From a bacterium (GTDB taxonomy: Bacteria; Desulfobacterota; JAPLJL01), in NCBI GenBank assembly GCA_028713675.1, contig JAQTNV010000014.1, positions 4,621 through 68,620 of the forward strand: DNA of 64,000 nucleotides. Reading direction: 5' to 3'. Below the pieces are notes generated by a model, which saw nothing but the letters and a program-made list of their open reading frames with translations, had not been told where the DNA came from and did not search any database. Below are positions 8,696-18,320 of the stretch, in pieces. The number at the start of each line of letters is the position of its first letter. Positions within the stretch are counted from its first letter, which is position 1. The translations under genes and the position numbers were made by a program.

Positions 8696-9988
8696 TTAAT
8701 AGAACCCGATCCAGTAAAACTTCAGCCCCTGAAGAGAAAAATCGTAGTAGGAAACCCCGACGTTCCCGACGCTGGAAACCGCCAGGTCCGACGCGTAACC
8801 GGTGGCCAGGGAATAATCGACCGACCAGGTATCCCACCGCATATTCACCGCATCCCGGAGAAAAGCAACCTTGAGATCGTTATTGGAAGAGTTCAGGTAA
8901 CTGATCAGGGGCCGGCTGGAAGCGTTGAGGGCGATCGAACAGTTCGCTCCGGTCATCCCCTCTTTATCCACCACGGTCTTCTGCCAGCTCGCGCCATTGA
9001 AATGACCGTACCAAAGTTCGCCGTGTTTCGTACTGACGCTCGATTTCCAGATGAAGTAACAGAGATGGGGCAATCCCTGCCCGTCCACGGCCAGGGAAAC
9101 ATAACGTCCTCTATCATCCCCATAGACATTGGTTTCCACCACCGATATCTGCCAGGCCCCCGCGTTGGGGGGGGCCGAGCTCCTCTGGAGCACCCAAAGC
9201 TCTCCCTTCGGATGATGAAAAGCGATGATCGGGACCGCGCCGGGGGTAACCGCGATCGAAACCTGGACATCGCTGACGTCGTAGCCTGCCAAGCTGACAG
9301 CAGGTTCGAAAACCGCGGGGTTGGTCCCATCAAAATAAGCGTATTCGAGGTCCATCGTTTTGGTGTTAAGCGTGATGATATGGTAAAGGTGGCTCGCGTC
9401 CATCACCGCGGTGGCGAAAAGCCCGCGGTAACCGGAAGCATCAATGCCGGTTTTCTGCCAGATAAAAGTCCCGGTCCCGTCCGGGTTGGGGATCTTCTGG
9501 GCGAACCGGAGCTCGTTTTTAATCCCCAGGACGGCATCCTGGCTGAAGGAAAAATATATGATCCGGGGAAGGCCGTCTTCGCCGATGAACACGTTGGGAT
9601 ATTGCCCGTTGTCATCTCCCTGATCGTCCACTGTGGCGATGTCCCAGCCGCAGGTGGTCTGGCTGGTGATCGCCTGGGCGTATTTCAAAATTCCTTTGTT
9701 CAGAAAGTCGTAGTAAGCGATGTGGGGAATATTATAACGGTCGAAAGTCAGGGAGCTGTAGAGTCCCGCCTGGTCGGGATAATCCACGATCCTCGGATAG
9801 TCGGTGCAGACCTCCGGCACCACCCCGCCGCCGGCGCTGAAACCGGTCCGGCCGCAACCGGAAATCATGAGGGAAAAAGAAAATAACACGAACAAAAAAC
9901 AAATAAAAACCAGCCTAGTGGATAAGTGGAAGAGATTACCCAGTTCGTTCCCGCCCGCGAGCAGGCATCCGCTGTTTTTTCCGGTCAT
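8696..9988 (-). CDS. Predicted lipoprotein with propeller-like YYD repeats (paralogue)
   Basis: The protein has about 430 residues and the signal FVLFSFSLMISGCGRTG with a classical lipobox (ISGC). Repeats such as SSLTFDRYNIPHIAYYDFLN, YVSLAVDGQGLPHLCYFIW and NVGVSYYDFSLQGLKFYW have the same form as those of the neighbouring gene at 6966-8591, so the pair probably arose by duplication. The frame is open to a TTG at 10024; ATG at 9988 is preferred, though without a strong Shine-Dalgarno sequence. Predicted to be surface-exposed or periplasmic. No known function is recognised. Confidence 0.75.
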   Translation of the reverse strand: MTGKNSGCLLAGGNELGNLFHLSTRLVFICFLFVLFSFSLMISGCGRTGFSAGGGVVPEVCTDYPRIVDYPDQAGLYSSLTFDRYNIPHIAYYDFLNKGILKYAQAITSQTTCGWDIATVDDQGDDNGQYPNVFIGEDGLPRIIYFSFSQDAVLGIKNELRFAQKIPNPDGTGTFIWQKTGIDASGYRGLFATAVMDASHLYHIITLNTKTMDLEYAYFDGTNPAVFEPAVSLAGYDVSDVQVSIAVTPGAVPIIAFHHPKGELWVLQRSSAPPNAGAWQISVVETNVYGDDRGRYVSLAVDGQGLPHLCYFIWKSSVSTKHGELWYGHFNGASWQKTVVDKEGMTGANCSIALNASSRPLISYLNSSNNDLKVAFLRDAVNMRWDTWSVDYSLATGYASDLAVSSVGNVGVSYYDFSLQGLKFYWIGFY

Positions 9989-10044
9989 CTTGTCGAGTTT
10001 TTTATTAATCAAAAGAATATTCAAATCAATGAAATTATAGAAGA

Positions 10045-10073
10045 ATTTTGCCTTTTAAATTCGGCTTTGTCAA
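10045..10073 (-). promoter_or_regulatory. Candidate promoter for the 8696-9988 lipoprotein gene
   Basis: On the reverse strand a perfect TTGACA (10068-10073) lies 17 bases from CAAAAT (10045-10050). A TATAAT hexamer at 10034-10039 is an alternative -10 element without a good -35. The remaining gap, 10074-10334, is AT-rich and holds no gene that I can support. Confidence 0.4.
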
Positions 10074-10333
10074 TAAAAATATTACCCCGGACGAGTGTTA
10101 TATATATCACTTATCCTTGATAAACGGATATCCCCCTACTTGGCTTATTATATGGCTTATATTACTGCCGGTCAAATTCCAACCCGAAACCGTTTCTGAC
10201 GGTGTTTTTATTCACTTCCAATTTTCCCGCCACTTCCCCGCGGTGAATCGCTTCCGTAATCATTAAATTCTTTTTCTGGTCTGTTTATTCCTTCCGGATA
10301 CCCGGCAGATATTTCCTCATCCGGGCCGCAAGC

Positions 10334-10365
10334 AAAAAAAAGGGGGGGCTTGGTAAAGCCCCCCC
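10334..10365 (-). terminator. Rho-independent terminator of the 1410-residue protein gene
   Basis: A perfect 10-base-pair stem, GGGGGGGCTT / AAGCCCCCCC with a GGTA loop (10342-10365), is followed on the reverse strand by eight T residues (10341-10334). It lies about 25 bases past the stop codon at 10390. Confidence 0.9.
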
Positions 10366-10389
10366 AAGTGAATCCGGACTAGGAATTCC

Positions 10390-13300
10390 CTACCGGCCGA
10401 TTCTCCGTCGGAGAACCAGGTATCCCGGGACAAAGAGCAGGAACAGAAGCGCGCTTCCCGAGGTCGGGACCGTGGAACAACCGAAGGTTGTTTCCGGGGT
10501 CACGTTGAAGGCCTGGGTCGCGATCGCCTCGTTATGGTTCTTGTCCATCGCCTTGACGCCGATGGTATGGGTTCCGTCGGAGAGGTAAGCGAGCTCGATT
10601 TTCTTCGAAGCCGCGTACTCGCTCCAGGACCCGTCATCCAGGCGGTAAGCGATCTGGATCTCTTCCGGCTTGGTCTGGAAGTCGCGGACATCCGCCACGA
10701 AGGTCGCGGAGGAGCCGTGGACATTGCCGGAGAGGGAGATGGTCGGAGGAATCGAATCAACCTGGAAGACGATCTGGGCCGGGGTCGGTTCGATATTGCT
10801 GTCGGTATCAAGCGACCGGACCTCGAACAGATGCTGACCTTCCAGGAGCCCCTTGACCGCCGCGTAGCGCTGCGTGCTCCAGGGCGACCAGAAGCCGCCA
10901 TCCAGCCGGTAGCTGAAGCGGATCTTGCCATCGGAATCCTTGTCATCGGTAGCGTCAAAACTGATCAAGGTCCCGCGGGCGTCGACCGCCGTGGGCTGGT
11001 GGATGGTGGTTTCCGGCGGATAGTAATTGGCCATCATTTCATAGTAAGCCGGGCTGAACGGCGAGCACGGCGACCAGGAATAATGACCGGAGTGGGAATC
11101 GTCGATGTTGGTCGGCGGCACGTCGCTGAAGAGCGCGCAGGCCGGCCGTGTGCCCAAGCCGACCAGGCTGCCGATTCCGCCGAGTGAAGCGCCCAGGGCG
11201 CCCAGAACATCGTTCACGTTGACGTTCATGATGTTCATGGTAGTTCCACCGCCCATGCTGCCCAAGCCGAAGCTGCTCGTGATCGAAGAGGTGCCGCCTC
11301 CGCTGGTGAAGCCGGAAAGCAACGGCGCCGCGATCGCCAAGAGCGCCTTGGCCGAGAGCTGCCCTTGCAGGCTGATGAATATACCCAGCCAGTCGGGATC
11401 GTTCAAGCCCAGGTTGCGCGGGCCATTGTCAGTCCCGGTGCTCCAATCGATATTGCGCGGCCAGGTCGGAGTCAGCGCCAGCTTGTCGGTGTTGGGGCCG
11501 GCCGGGAATATTCCCGAGCCGTTCGCCGCGCCATAAAACGGGGGAGCGTTGGTCCCGTTGATAGCAAACGGGGTATTTATGATTCTCCCGATATCGAACC
11601 CGGCTGCGAGATCCACCGAGATCAACCCGGAAAGCAGGGTGGGCAGGAGATTCCCCAGGACGTCGTTATAGAAGTCCGGGTACTTGGCCTGGGTGGGAGC
11701 CCAGGCGGGGATCGCTTCGTAGTATTCGAGGTAGAACCTGACATCCGGATCAACGATGGCGGTCACGTCGATTATCCGCCCGGTCTGCATCTGGATGCCT
11801 CCCGCATAAGTGTAAGCCGGGAACTTATACTGGCGCGTGGCGGCATTCCAACCGCCTTGACTCTTGGCCCATCTGTTGTTCGCCAAGTCCCAACCTATTT
11901 TGTGGTATCCGGGCACCAAGTCGCCGGAGGGGGAAGCGGTCGTCTGTCTCCGCGGGAAGGTGCCGGGGGTGTTGGAGCCGCCGGTGTAGAAGTCGAAGAC
12001 GTAATCAACGGTGCCTTTGTTGAGCAGATTAAGATCCACTCCGACGGTCGCGCCCAGATCCAGGCCGAAGGCCCGCATCGGCGTTCCCAGCGGGGTGACG
12101 CTGTACCGCTTGCCGTTGTAGAGAGAATTGTCGCCAACGCCGGTGCTGACATTGGCTTGCATCTGGTTGTTGTAGGCCTTATTAAAGCGGTAGTACAGGC
12201 TGGTCTGGTTCTTATTATAGATGTAGAAGTTAAGGTTCAGGTGAGGAACTACGATTGTTAAATCATTAGTAGTGACCGGACCGTGGTACATTACCGAGGA
12301 TCCAGCGGCCTGCCCGGGCACGAAGTACCGGTAATTCAGCTCGAGTTTCCCGACCTTGGCGTACGGGGGCTCGTTCGTAAACGGCTCAGGATATCCAGCC
12401 AGGGGGGCCGAGCCTCTGGTCGAGTTCTGTTTCACTCCGGTAGGAGGATAGAGGGTATTGGCCCGCGGATAGGTGACTGCCGGAACGATCTCGATCGCCA
12501 TATCGGCGCTGGGCCAATAGAGCGAAAGATCCGGCACCATCAGGGCGAAGATGTCCGTGGTGAACACTTGGCCGAGCAGACCCATTACGTTTAATCCTCC
12601 GCCCATGCTTCCCAACATACTGGTGACATCAAGACCCGACTTGGAGAGATTCTTCAGGTCGCGGTTTATGACTTCCTTGTCGATCCACAGGCAGAGAATA
12701 CCGGTGGTGATGGCGTCATAAATAATCGAGGAGATCATGTTCTGATGCACCCCGATCCCGATATGATAAGAATCGATGCTGGGAGACCCGTTGCAGAAAT
12801 TGTTCGGCGCCACGCCGGCGGGGCAGTTCCCCATCATCGGGCACCATCTGTCCACACCGACGACGTTGCTGCAGACTCCGCCGTTGCTGGCGATCGCCGC
12901 GGTGCCGTAGTTAATGAAGTTGTTGCAGGGAGCGCCCTTCGCGCATTCGGCCCCGCCGGATACCGGCCGGCTCATGCTGGTGACCGGAGTGGAGAAGGAC
13001 CGGACTTCCACGCAGGAGGTCATCGGCTGGAAGTTTTTATTGTCGCCCTTGGGATTGCTGTATTCCTGGAAGTCCATAGCGATGTCACCGGGAATGATCA
13101 GCCCGGCCGGGTCGGCCCAGAACTCGGTATTGAATCCCATGTTGATCATGATTAGATCAGTTTCGATCGTCAGCGGATTGTCGATCGAGAGACACTCGAG
13201 CAGGGGGTTCAAGCTCACGAGCCGGGTGGGGCCGATGTACCAATCCAGGTACGGCCAAGCCCTGGTCCCCGAGAACATGTTGGTGGCCACCATGGTCAGG

Positions 13301-14622
13301 TGGGCATCGAGGAAGGGAATCACGTCGGCGATCATTTCCGAATTGGGAAGGACCGGGTCGTCGCAGTTGGTTGCAATCTTGCTCCCGGGCCAGGTAGCGT
13401 CGATATTCGCCCGGTTACAACCGGCAACCTCACCCGTTGGGTCGGTAGTGTCGCCTTCGATGTTGGGCGCCTGGCAGAAATTACCGGCGGTGAGGGCGGT
13501 GTTGCAGATCGGCCGGCAGTTGGTCAGCCCCTGCTCCGCGGCCTGGCAGGGCGCGGCGCACTTATACTGCCAGTTCCAGGTAAGTCTGTTTTCATCAATA
13601 TAAGAATTACAATACGGCCCGGGTACCAGGACATACTCGAGGCCCAGGTCCATATACAATCCGAAAAGATCCAACCCGAGGTCTCTCAAGTGCGGGGATT
13701 TGGTACCGTCACCGCCGTAATCGTCATACCGTCCCACGGCCCGGATGGAAAGGGCTACTTCCACCGACGGGATCGTGATCCGGCCCCAGGCTTTAACGTA
13801 ATTGGAATAGTCCTGCGAAGCGTCGTAACCCTTGTAGGCGCTCCCATCCGAATGGGTGGGATAAATGTCGGTCAAGCCGAAGGGCGGCTCAACTTTCAAA
13901 TCCACCATGATGGAATCGAGATGCACCAGGACGTCCATGGTGTCATCCTCGGTATGGGGCGTTGTTTTGTCCAGGGCGCGCATCCTTAAATAAGGAGTGC
14001 CCGCGCCGGCCGCTCCGCCCGAAACAATCTGGCGGAAGTCGATGATTTTGTTGTCGTTGGAACCGTACGGGTCAATATTGGCTATCCTGATTGCGAGACA
14101 GATGGTGCCGACCATCGGAATCGAGATCGCCCCGAGGGTCGAGCAGCTGTTGAACAGGATGCCGGCCTCGTACGGACCCCCGACATCGAGAACCGTGCCA
14201 TGCTGGTAAGCGTAGTCGTTGACGTCCTTGCATTCGACGGGGGTCTTGTCGACCAGTTTCCGGCAACCCATGATCGGGTATAAACCGTTGCCCGCATTGC
14301 CCGCTTTTCCGCCGCAGGACAACTCAGTCACATTGTTGTCCAACATCTGGCGCACGGTGCAGTCCAGGAAGTTGGCCAGGACCTTGTCCTGCAGAACCCC
14401 GTTGACCAAGCCTTCGATGTAGGTCAAGCCGGTGTTCGTGATCCGGACGCCGAGGACGTTTGCCGTCGAGTTGGTCGCTGTAGTCGCCGCGGTCCAATCG
14501 GCCCCGGAGAACTTCCGCGACTCCAACTGCAATGTCCTCTTGGCCGAGGCCAGACCCGGAACCAGGATCATGGCCGCCGCCAACATTGCCACGAATAACT
14601 TTCCTCTGCTACTCATCCTCAT
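10390..14622 (-). CDS. Very large secreted protein with Cys-TM-Arg C-terminal sorting tail
   Basis: The 1410-residue protein has a type I signal peptide, FVAMLAAAMILVPGLASA. The start at 14622 (MRMSSRGK) follows AAGGAGGAGGG by about four bases; ATG at 14616 is an alternative. The middle is Gly/Asn/Pro-rich with cysteine-rich patches (YKCAAPCQAAEQGLTNCRPI) and matches no family I recognise. The last 250 residues hold two beta-sandwich modules resembling Y_Y_Y/OmpL47 repeats: FSYRLDGGFWSPWSTQRY and IAYRLDDGSWSEYAASKK. The C-terminus is FGCSTVPTSG, a hydrophobic helix, then LRRRIGR, the layout of MYXO-CTERM-like sorting signals. It is probably anchored in the envelope. It has its own promoter and terminator, so it is monocistronic. 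Confidence 0.8.
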   Translation of the reverse strand: MRMSSRGKLFVAMLAAAMILVPGLASAKRTLQLESRKFSGADWTAATTATNSTANVLGVRITNTGLTYIEGLVNGVLQDKVLANFLDCTVRQMLDNNVTELSCGGKAGNAGNGLYPIMGCRKLVDKTPVECKDVNDYAYQHGTVLDVGGPYEAGILFNSCSTLGAISIPMVGTICLAIRIANIDPYGSNDNKIIDFRQIVSGGAAGAGTPYLRMRALDKTTPHTEDDTMDVLVHLDSIMVDLKVEPPFGLTDIYPTHSDGSAYKGYDASQDYSNYVKAWGRITIPSVEVALSIRAVGRYDDYGGDGTKSPHLRDLGLDLFGLYMDLGLEYVLVPGPYCNSYIDENRLTWNWQYKCAAPCQAAEQGLTNCRPICNTALTAGNFCQAPNIEGDTTDPTGEVAGCNRANIDATWPGSKIATNCDDPVLPNSEMIADVIPFLDAHLTMVATNMFSGTRAWPYLDWYIGPTRLVSLNPLLECLSIDNPLTIETDLIMINMGFNTEFWADPAGLIIPGDIAMDFQEYSNPKGDNKNFQPMTSCVEVRSFSTPVTSMSRPVSGGAECAKGAPCNNFINYGTAAIASNGGVCSNVVGVDRWCPMMGNCPAGVAPNNFCNGSPSIDSYHIGIGVHQNMISSIIYDAITTGILCLWIDKEVINRDLKNLSKSGLDVTSMLGSMGGGLNVMGLLGQVFTTDIFALMVPDLSLYWPSADMAIEIVPAVTYPRANTLYPPTGVKQNSTRGSAPLAGYPEPFTNEPPYAKVGKLELNYRYFVPGQAAGSSVMYHGPVTTNDLTIVVPHLNLNFYIYNKNQTSLYYRFNKAYNNQMQANVSTGVGDNSLYNGKRYSVTPLGTPMRAFGLDLGATVGVDLNLLNKGTVDYVFDFYTGGSNTPGTFPRRQTTASPSGDLVPGYHKIGWDLANNRWAKSQGGWNAATRQYKFPAYTYAGGIQMQTGRIIDVTAIVDPDVRFYLEYYEAIPAWAPTQAKYPDFYNDVLGNLLPTLLSGLISVDLAAGFDIGRIINTPFAINGTNAPPFYGAANGSGIFPAGPNTDKLALTPTWPRNIDWSTGTDNGPRNLGLNDPDWLGIFISLQGQLSAKALLAIAAPLLSGFTSGGGTSSITSSFGLGSMGGGTTMNIMNVNVNDVLGALGASLGGIGSLVGLGTRPACALFSDVPPTNIDDSHSGHYSWSPCSPFSPAYYEMMANYYPPETTIHQPTAVDARGTLISFDATDDKDSDGKIRFSYRLDGGFWSPWSTQRYAAVKGLLEGQHLFEVRSLDTDSNIEPTPAQIVFQVDSIPPTISLSGNVHGSSATFVADVRDFQTKPEEIQIAYRLDDGSWSEYAASKKIELAYLSDGTHTIGVKAMDKNHNEAIATQAFNVTPETTFGCSTVPTSGSALLFLLFVPGYLVLRRRIGR

Positions 14623-14872
14623 CCCTCCTCCTTGTTTTATTAACAACAAATTTACGGCTTCACCTCCGCCGGAAGATCCCGATTTGCTTTCCTCGGGTCT
14701 CGGGCTTCGGCGAAACTTTGAAAAAACTTTAACGATACTTTAGCCTCCCCTACCACCTCCTTCCTCGTCGAAGAAATTGTAAATATTATTTTATCCATAA
14801 AGACTAATTAAATCCGATCCAACAAAAATGTTGAGAAATATTTTCCCATCCCTCCATCACTCGTATGGTTTT
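14623..14872 (-). promoter_or_regulatory. Long 5' untranslated region with a possible fold
   Basis: About 240 bases separate the promoter from the start codon. Read on the reverse strand, the half near the gene can pair cgccgaag with cttccggcg, enclosing cccga/tcggg, next to ggaggtggtaggggagg. No known riboswitch class was recognised. Confidence 0.35.
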
Positions 14873-14900
14873 ATTTTACCCTTCCGGCAATAGCTGTCAA
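14873..14900 (-). promoter_or_regulatory. Sigma-70-type promoter of the 1410-residue protein gene
   Basis: On the reverse strand, TTGACA (14895-14900) and TAAAAT (14873-14878) are separated by 16 bases, one of the best promoter matches in the window. Confidence 0.65.
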
Positions 14901-14938
14901 GAATTTTTTTCCCTCCTCGATAAAATCCGCTCAAAATG

Positions 14939-15619
14939 TCATTTATTTATAATTTCCAGCGCCTCTTCGAGCAGTTTTCTCAGTTTGCGGGTTTTCTCTT
15001 CGCTTTCCCCGCCCTCCTTGAGTATTTTTTCCAGCTCCGCGATTTTCTTCTGGGCCTGATTCAGTTCAAGAAACTGCCCGGCGGACTGGCCCAGCTTCTC
15101 CTCCAGAATTTTAATTTCCTCGTCCTTCTCCTCCAGCCGCCTTTCCAGGGCCTGCTGCTCCTGGAGGAAAGCGTGCATCTGCATCTCGAGTTTTCCGTAC
15201 TGGTCATCCTCCACCTCCCCGAAGGCGGTAAAACCGATCAGATTGTGAACCCGGGTGATGAATTCCTCGTCAGTAAACGGCTTTTTAAGGTAGCTGTCAG
15301 CCCGGACTTTCAACTTCTGGTGGCGTTCGAAATCCAGCTCGGTAGCATCCCGGGAGACCAGCATCATGGGAACTTCCTTGAGTGCCGGGTTGGACTTGAT
15401 TTTTTTGCAGATGACAAAGCCGTTTTCGTCGGGGAGCTCCACCGCCAGGATGATGAAATCCGGCGGGCTTTTCAGCGCCAGGGCGATTCCTTCTTCCCCG
15501 CTCGCGGCCTGGATCACCCGCCCACCCCGGCGGGAAACCAGCCCGCCCAGCAGATCACGCCAGGACGCGTCGCTGTCAACGATCAGGAAGTTAAGCTGTT
15601 TTTTCTTCTCTTCGGGCAT
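14939..15619 (-). CDS. Pseudo-receiver (REC) domain protein with C-terminal coiled coil
   Basis: The 226-residue protein has a CheY-like fold in residues 8-128: acidic pair in FLIVDSDASW (D15, D17), and LKKPF with the conserved lysine near 112-113. The segment normally holding the phospho-accepting aspartate reads FIILAVELPDENGF, with alanine at 59, so phosphorylation there is not possible. Residues 140-226 are highly charged heptad-like sequence (QALERRLEEKDEEIKILEEK), a coiled coil. REC-coiled-coil proteins act in polar localisation and motility signalling in myxobacteria (FrzS is the best known); such a role here is inference. No partner histidine kinase is nearby. Confidence 0.85.
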   Translation of the reverse strand: MPEEKKKQLNFLIVDSDASWRDLLGGLVSRRGGRVIQAASGEEGIALALKSPPDFIILAVELPDENGFVICKKIKSNPALKEVPMMLVSRDATELDFERHQKLKVRADSYLKKPFTDEEFITRVHNLIGFTAFGEVEDDQYGKLEMQMHAFLQEQQALERRLEEKDEEIKILEEKLGQSAGQFLELNQAQKKIAELEKILKEGGESEEKTRKLRKLLEEALEIINK

Positions 15620-15785
15620 CAGTTGCGAGTTTCTGGTTGCGCCTGCCCGAGCCGACCGTTCGGGTCAGCCCGGGAGTCTCTCGTTTCGGTTTTCAAATTA
15701 TTATGATCTTCATTTAATAATCATCAAATGATTTTACTATTGCCTGGGAACCAGTCAACAAGGATAATGAAAATATAAGGGAAAA

Positions 15786-18158
15786 ATGACAAAGGGCAGG
15801 AAAGCGGAAAAGCCGGACAGCCTTGACGAAATGAACCGAAGCCGAATGTATTCGATGGTAATCGACGGGCGGAGAAACACCGGCCCGGCCGGAATACGTC
15901 ATCCCGTTTTCAACTCTTTGCCCTTTGCCCTCTGCGCCCTGCTTTTGTTTTCCGGCTGCAGCTCGGTCATCCAATCCTCCAGCCGCCCGCCCCAAGCCAT
16001 TGCCGTGTCCAGCTATGCCGAGGCCGAGGCCGGGACCGTCATAATTCTTGACGGCGGCAACAGCTACGACCCCGAGGGGAACCCGGTCGGTTGCCTCTGG
16101 CAGGAGTCCGTCGAAAACCCGGAGATCAACCTCATTCCGGACGAAGTTCAGAAAAAGTTCGCGCCCGAGAACTGCCTGATCAATATTATTCCCAACCAGG
16201 ATGGCGAATACCTTTTCCAGCTCAAGGTCTCCGACATGGTTCCCGGACACAAGGAAAGCCAGGCCGACCTGGTCTCGCTTCTGATTACCCCCCCTCCCCC
16301 GCCGCCCAATCCTCCCCCGGTGGCGATCGCGAAGGCCGATCGCACCCGGGCTCAGACCGACGAAACCGTCGTTCTCACCGGAGAGGAAAGCTTCGATCAG
16401 GCCGGGGGCAGTCTGACCTATTTCTGGGCGGAGGATTATCAAAACCCGGTCACCGGCCTGGTTTCCCCCGGCTCGGTTACCCAAGTCGTCCTCTTCAGTC
16501 AGCCCGGCGGATACCGCTTCGAGCTGACCGTTTCCAATGGCCTGGCCTGGAGCCGGCCCAACTCCGTCCGAATTAATGTTGATTCCCGGGTCGACCGGGT
16601 TCCCACCGCCGACGCCGGAGAGGACCGGAACACAAGTTATTATGAAGAAGTCCGCCTCTCGGGGGCCCGGAGCTCCGATCCCGACGGCGACCGGATTTCC
16701 TACCGCTGGACCCAGACCGCCGGCCCGCCGGTGGTGCTTTTCCCTTCGTCATATGCGGAAGAAATCACCTTCACGGTCCCGGACGAGATCCTCACCTATT
16801 CCTTTTCGCTGATGGTGGACGACGGACGGCTCGCGAGCGCCCCGGACACCGTCTCCGTCCGGGTCTGGGAACACTCCACCAATAACGTCCCGGACGCGGT
16901 CTGGGTGGACCGCTTCTACCCCTATCTCGATTCCAACGGAAGCCGGGTCAAGCCCTACCGGAAAATCCAGGACGGCATCAACGCCCTCGCCGCCTACCCC
17001 GGTTCGATCAGCGACGTCTATATAGCCGAGGGAAGCTATTACGAAAAAATCACCGCCGCCAGCGGCATCAGCATTTACGGGGGATTCGACCCGGGCAGGG
17101 GCTGGGAGCATGATCCCAGTGCCTGGTCCACTTATTTAAACGCCGTCCAGACCACCGCCCTGGAAATCCCGCAATCCGTCACCGCCACGGTTTACGTGGA
17201 CGGATTGAAGATAAACGGCCTCCCGAAAACCAGTTCCTATTCCTGGGGGGTCGATTGCCGCTCAGATAATTTGATCTTGAAGAGAAACACGATTGATGGA
17301 GGTGGAGGGGAAGGATGCTTTCTGGGTGTCCTCAGATGCGGTTCCACCGGCGTAGTCATTACTTCTTCTTCGCCTCACATTATTAATAATGTTATTTTCG
17401 GCGGGGACAGTTCATATTTAAATACCGGGATCGGAATATGGAATCCAGATAATTTTCAATATGGTCTTAATGCCAAGCCAGGTACTGAGCCCCTGATTGC
17501 TCACAATTATGTTAATGGCGGAGGAAAATCAGACGAAACCTCCCCTGGAAGTTATGGAATTAGTATCGGGACTAATGCCAGAGCCATCATAATTAATAAT
17601 ATTATTGATCCAGGGTTAGGATCCGTCGAGCCTGGTCCAAACAATCCTTTTGGGGAAAATAACAGGTTTGGAATTTGGGAATGCTCTGGGCCAGGCGGAA
17701 ACAACGTAACTGCATGTTTGCCCAGTGCAAATATGTGCTCCGACAATGAATGCAATCCCGCACTTTTTAATAATTCCATTATTAAAAATAACCCTCAAGC
17801 CATCCTTTTTTACGACGGGAATGGGGAATTAAAGGATCAGCTTGGTTCCATAATATCGCTTTACTCCATCTCCCAGGTAAACCAGCTCGGGAATACCAAA
17901 GCCCTGGATTACAGCAAAAACAACCTGGACCTGGATCCGATATTCGTCGGGAAGGAAAGCGGTGATTATCATCTTTCCGCTTACTTTGACTATCCCGGCG
18001 GCCCGACCGAGCCGGCGGAGACCTCCCCCCTGCTTGATGCCGGGGTTGACGCCGGGGTCAGGTTTGACTTCGACCTCCAGCCGCGGCCGAACTGCCTGAT
18101 TACAGGGGCGACCAGTTGCTTTGACATCGGCCCGGATGAGGTATACCTTAATTATTAA
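15786..18158 (+). CDS. Lipoprotein with three PKD-like domains and a beta-helix (DUF1565-like)
   Basis: The 790-residue protein has a long N-region, then LPFALCALLLFSGCSS as lipoprotein signal. Three PKD-like domains follow (ILDGGNSYDPEGNPV, VLTGEESFDQAGG, RLSGARSSDPDGDRISY). From about residue 370 comes a DUF1565-like entry (RKIQDGINALAAYPG, VYIAEGSYYE) and a right-handed parallel beta-helix with Asn-rich rungs (IIINNIIDPG). The end, ETSPLLDAGVDAG to DIGPDEVY, looks like a choice-of-anchor Q domain. AGGG lies upstream of the ATG; later ATGs at 15831, 15846 and 15855 are possible. The beta-helix part, about 17370-17860, is much richer in AT than the rest. Probably a surface adhesin or binding protein. 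Confidence 0.82.
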   Translation: MTKGRKAEKPDSLDEMNRSRMYSMVIDGRRNTGPAGIRHPVFNSLPFALCALLLFSGCSSVIQSSSRPPQAIAVSSYAEAEAGTVIILDGGNSYDPEGNPVGCLWQESVENPEINLIPDEVQKKFAPENCLINIIPNQDGEYLFQLKVSDMVPGHKESQADLVSLLITPPPPPPNPPPVAIAKADRTRAQTDETVVLTGEESFDQAGGSLTYFWAEDYQNPVTGLVSPGSVTQVVLFSQPGGYRFELTVSNGLAWSRPNSVRINVDSRVDRVPTADAGEDRNTSYYEEVRLSGARSSDPDGDRISYRWTQTAGPPVVLFPSSYAEEITFTVPDEILTYSFSLMVDDGRLASAPDTVSVRVWEHSTNNVPDAVWVDRFYPYLDSNGSRVKPYRKIQDGINALAAYPGSISDVYIAEGSYYEKITAASGISIYGGFDPGRGWEHDPSAWSTYLNAVQTTALEIPQSVTATVYVDGLKINGLPKTSSYSWGVDCRSDNLILKRNTIDGGGGEGCFLGVLRCGSTGVVITSSSPHIINNVIFGGDSSYLNTGIGIWNPDNFQYGLNAKPGTEPLIAHNYVNGGGKSDETSPGSYGISIGTNARAIIINNIIDPGLGSVEPGPNNPFGENNRFGIWECSGPGGNNVTACLPSANMCSDNECNPALFNNSIIKNNPQAILFYDGNGELKDQLGSIISLYSISQVNQLGNTKALDYSKNNLDLDPIFVGKESGDYHLSAYFDYPGGPTEPAETSPLLDAGVDAGVRFDFDLQPRPNCLITGATSCFDIGPDEVYLNY

Positions 18159-18320
18159 ATCATCAAGAAAGTCGGCCTGCACGGGGAGCAGGCCCTACAA
18201 ATACAATGGCAAATGAGTAGGGTTCGTTCCCCGAACGAACCTAAAATTTAATCCGGGAATGATGCTCCCCACGTCAAGCCGTGAGGAATTCGGCAAAACC
18301 TTTAGTTTAAGGAGGCCATA

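Noticed and set aside
14623-14872. Cyclic-di-GMP or other known riboswitch in the leader
   Set aside because: The expected conserved core words of the classes I could recall were not found.
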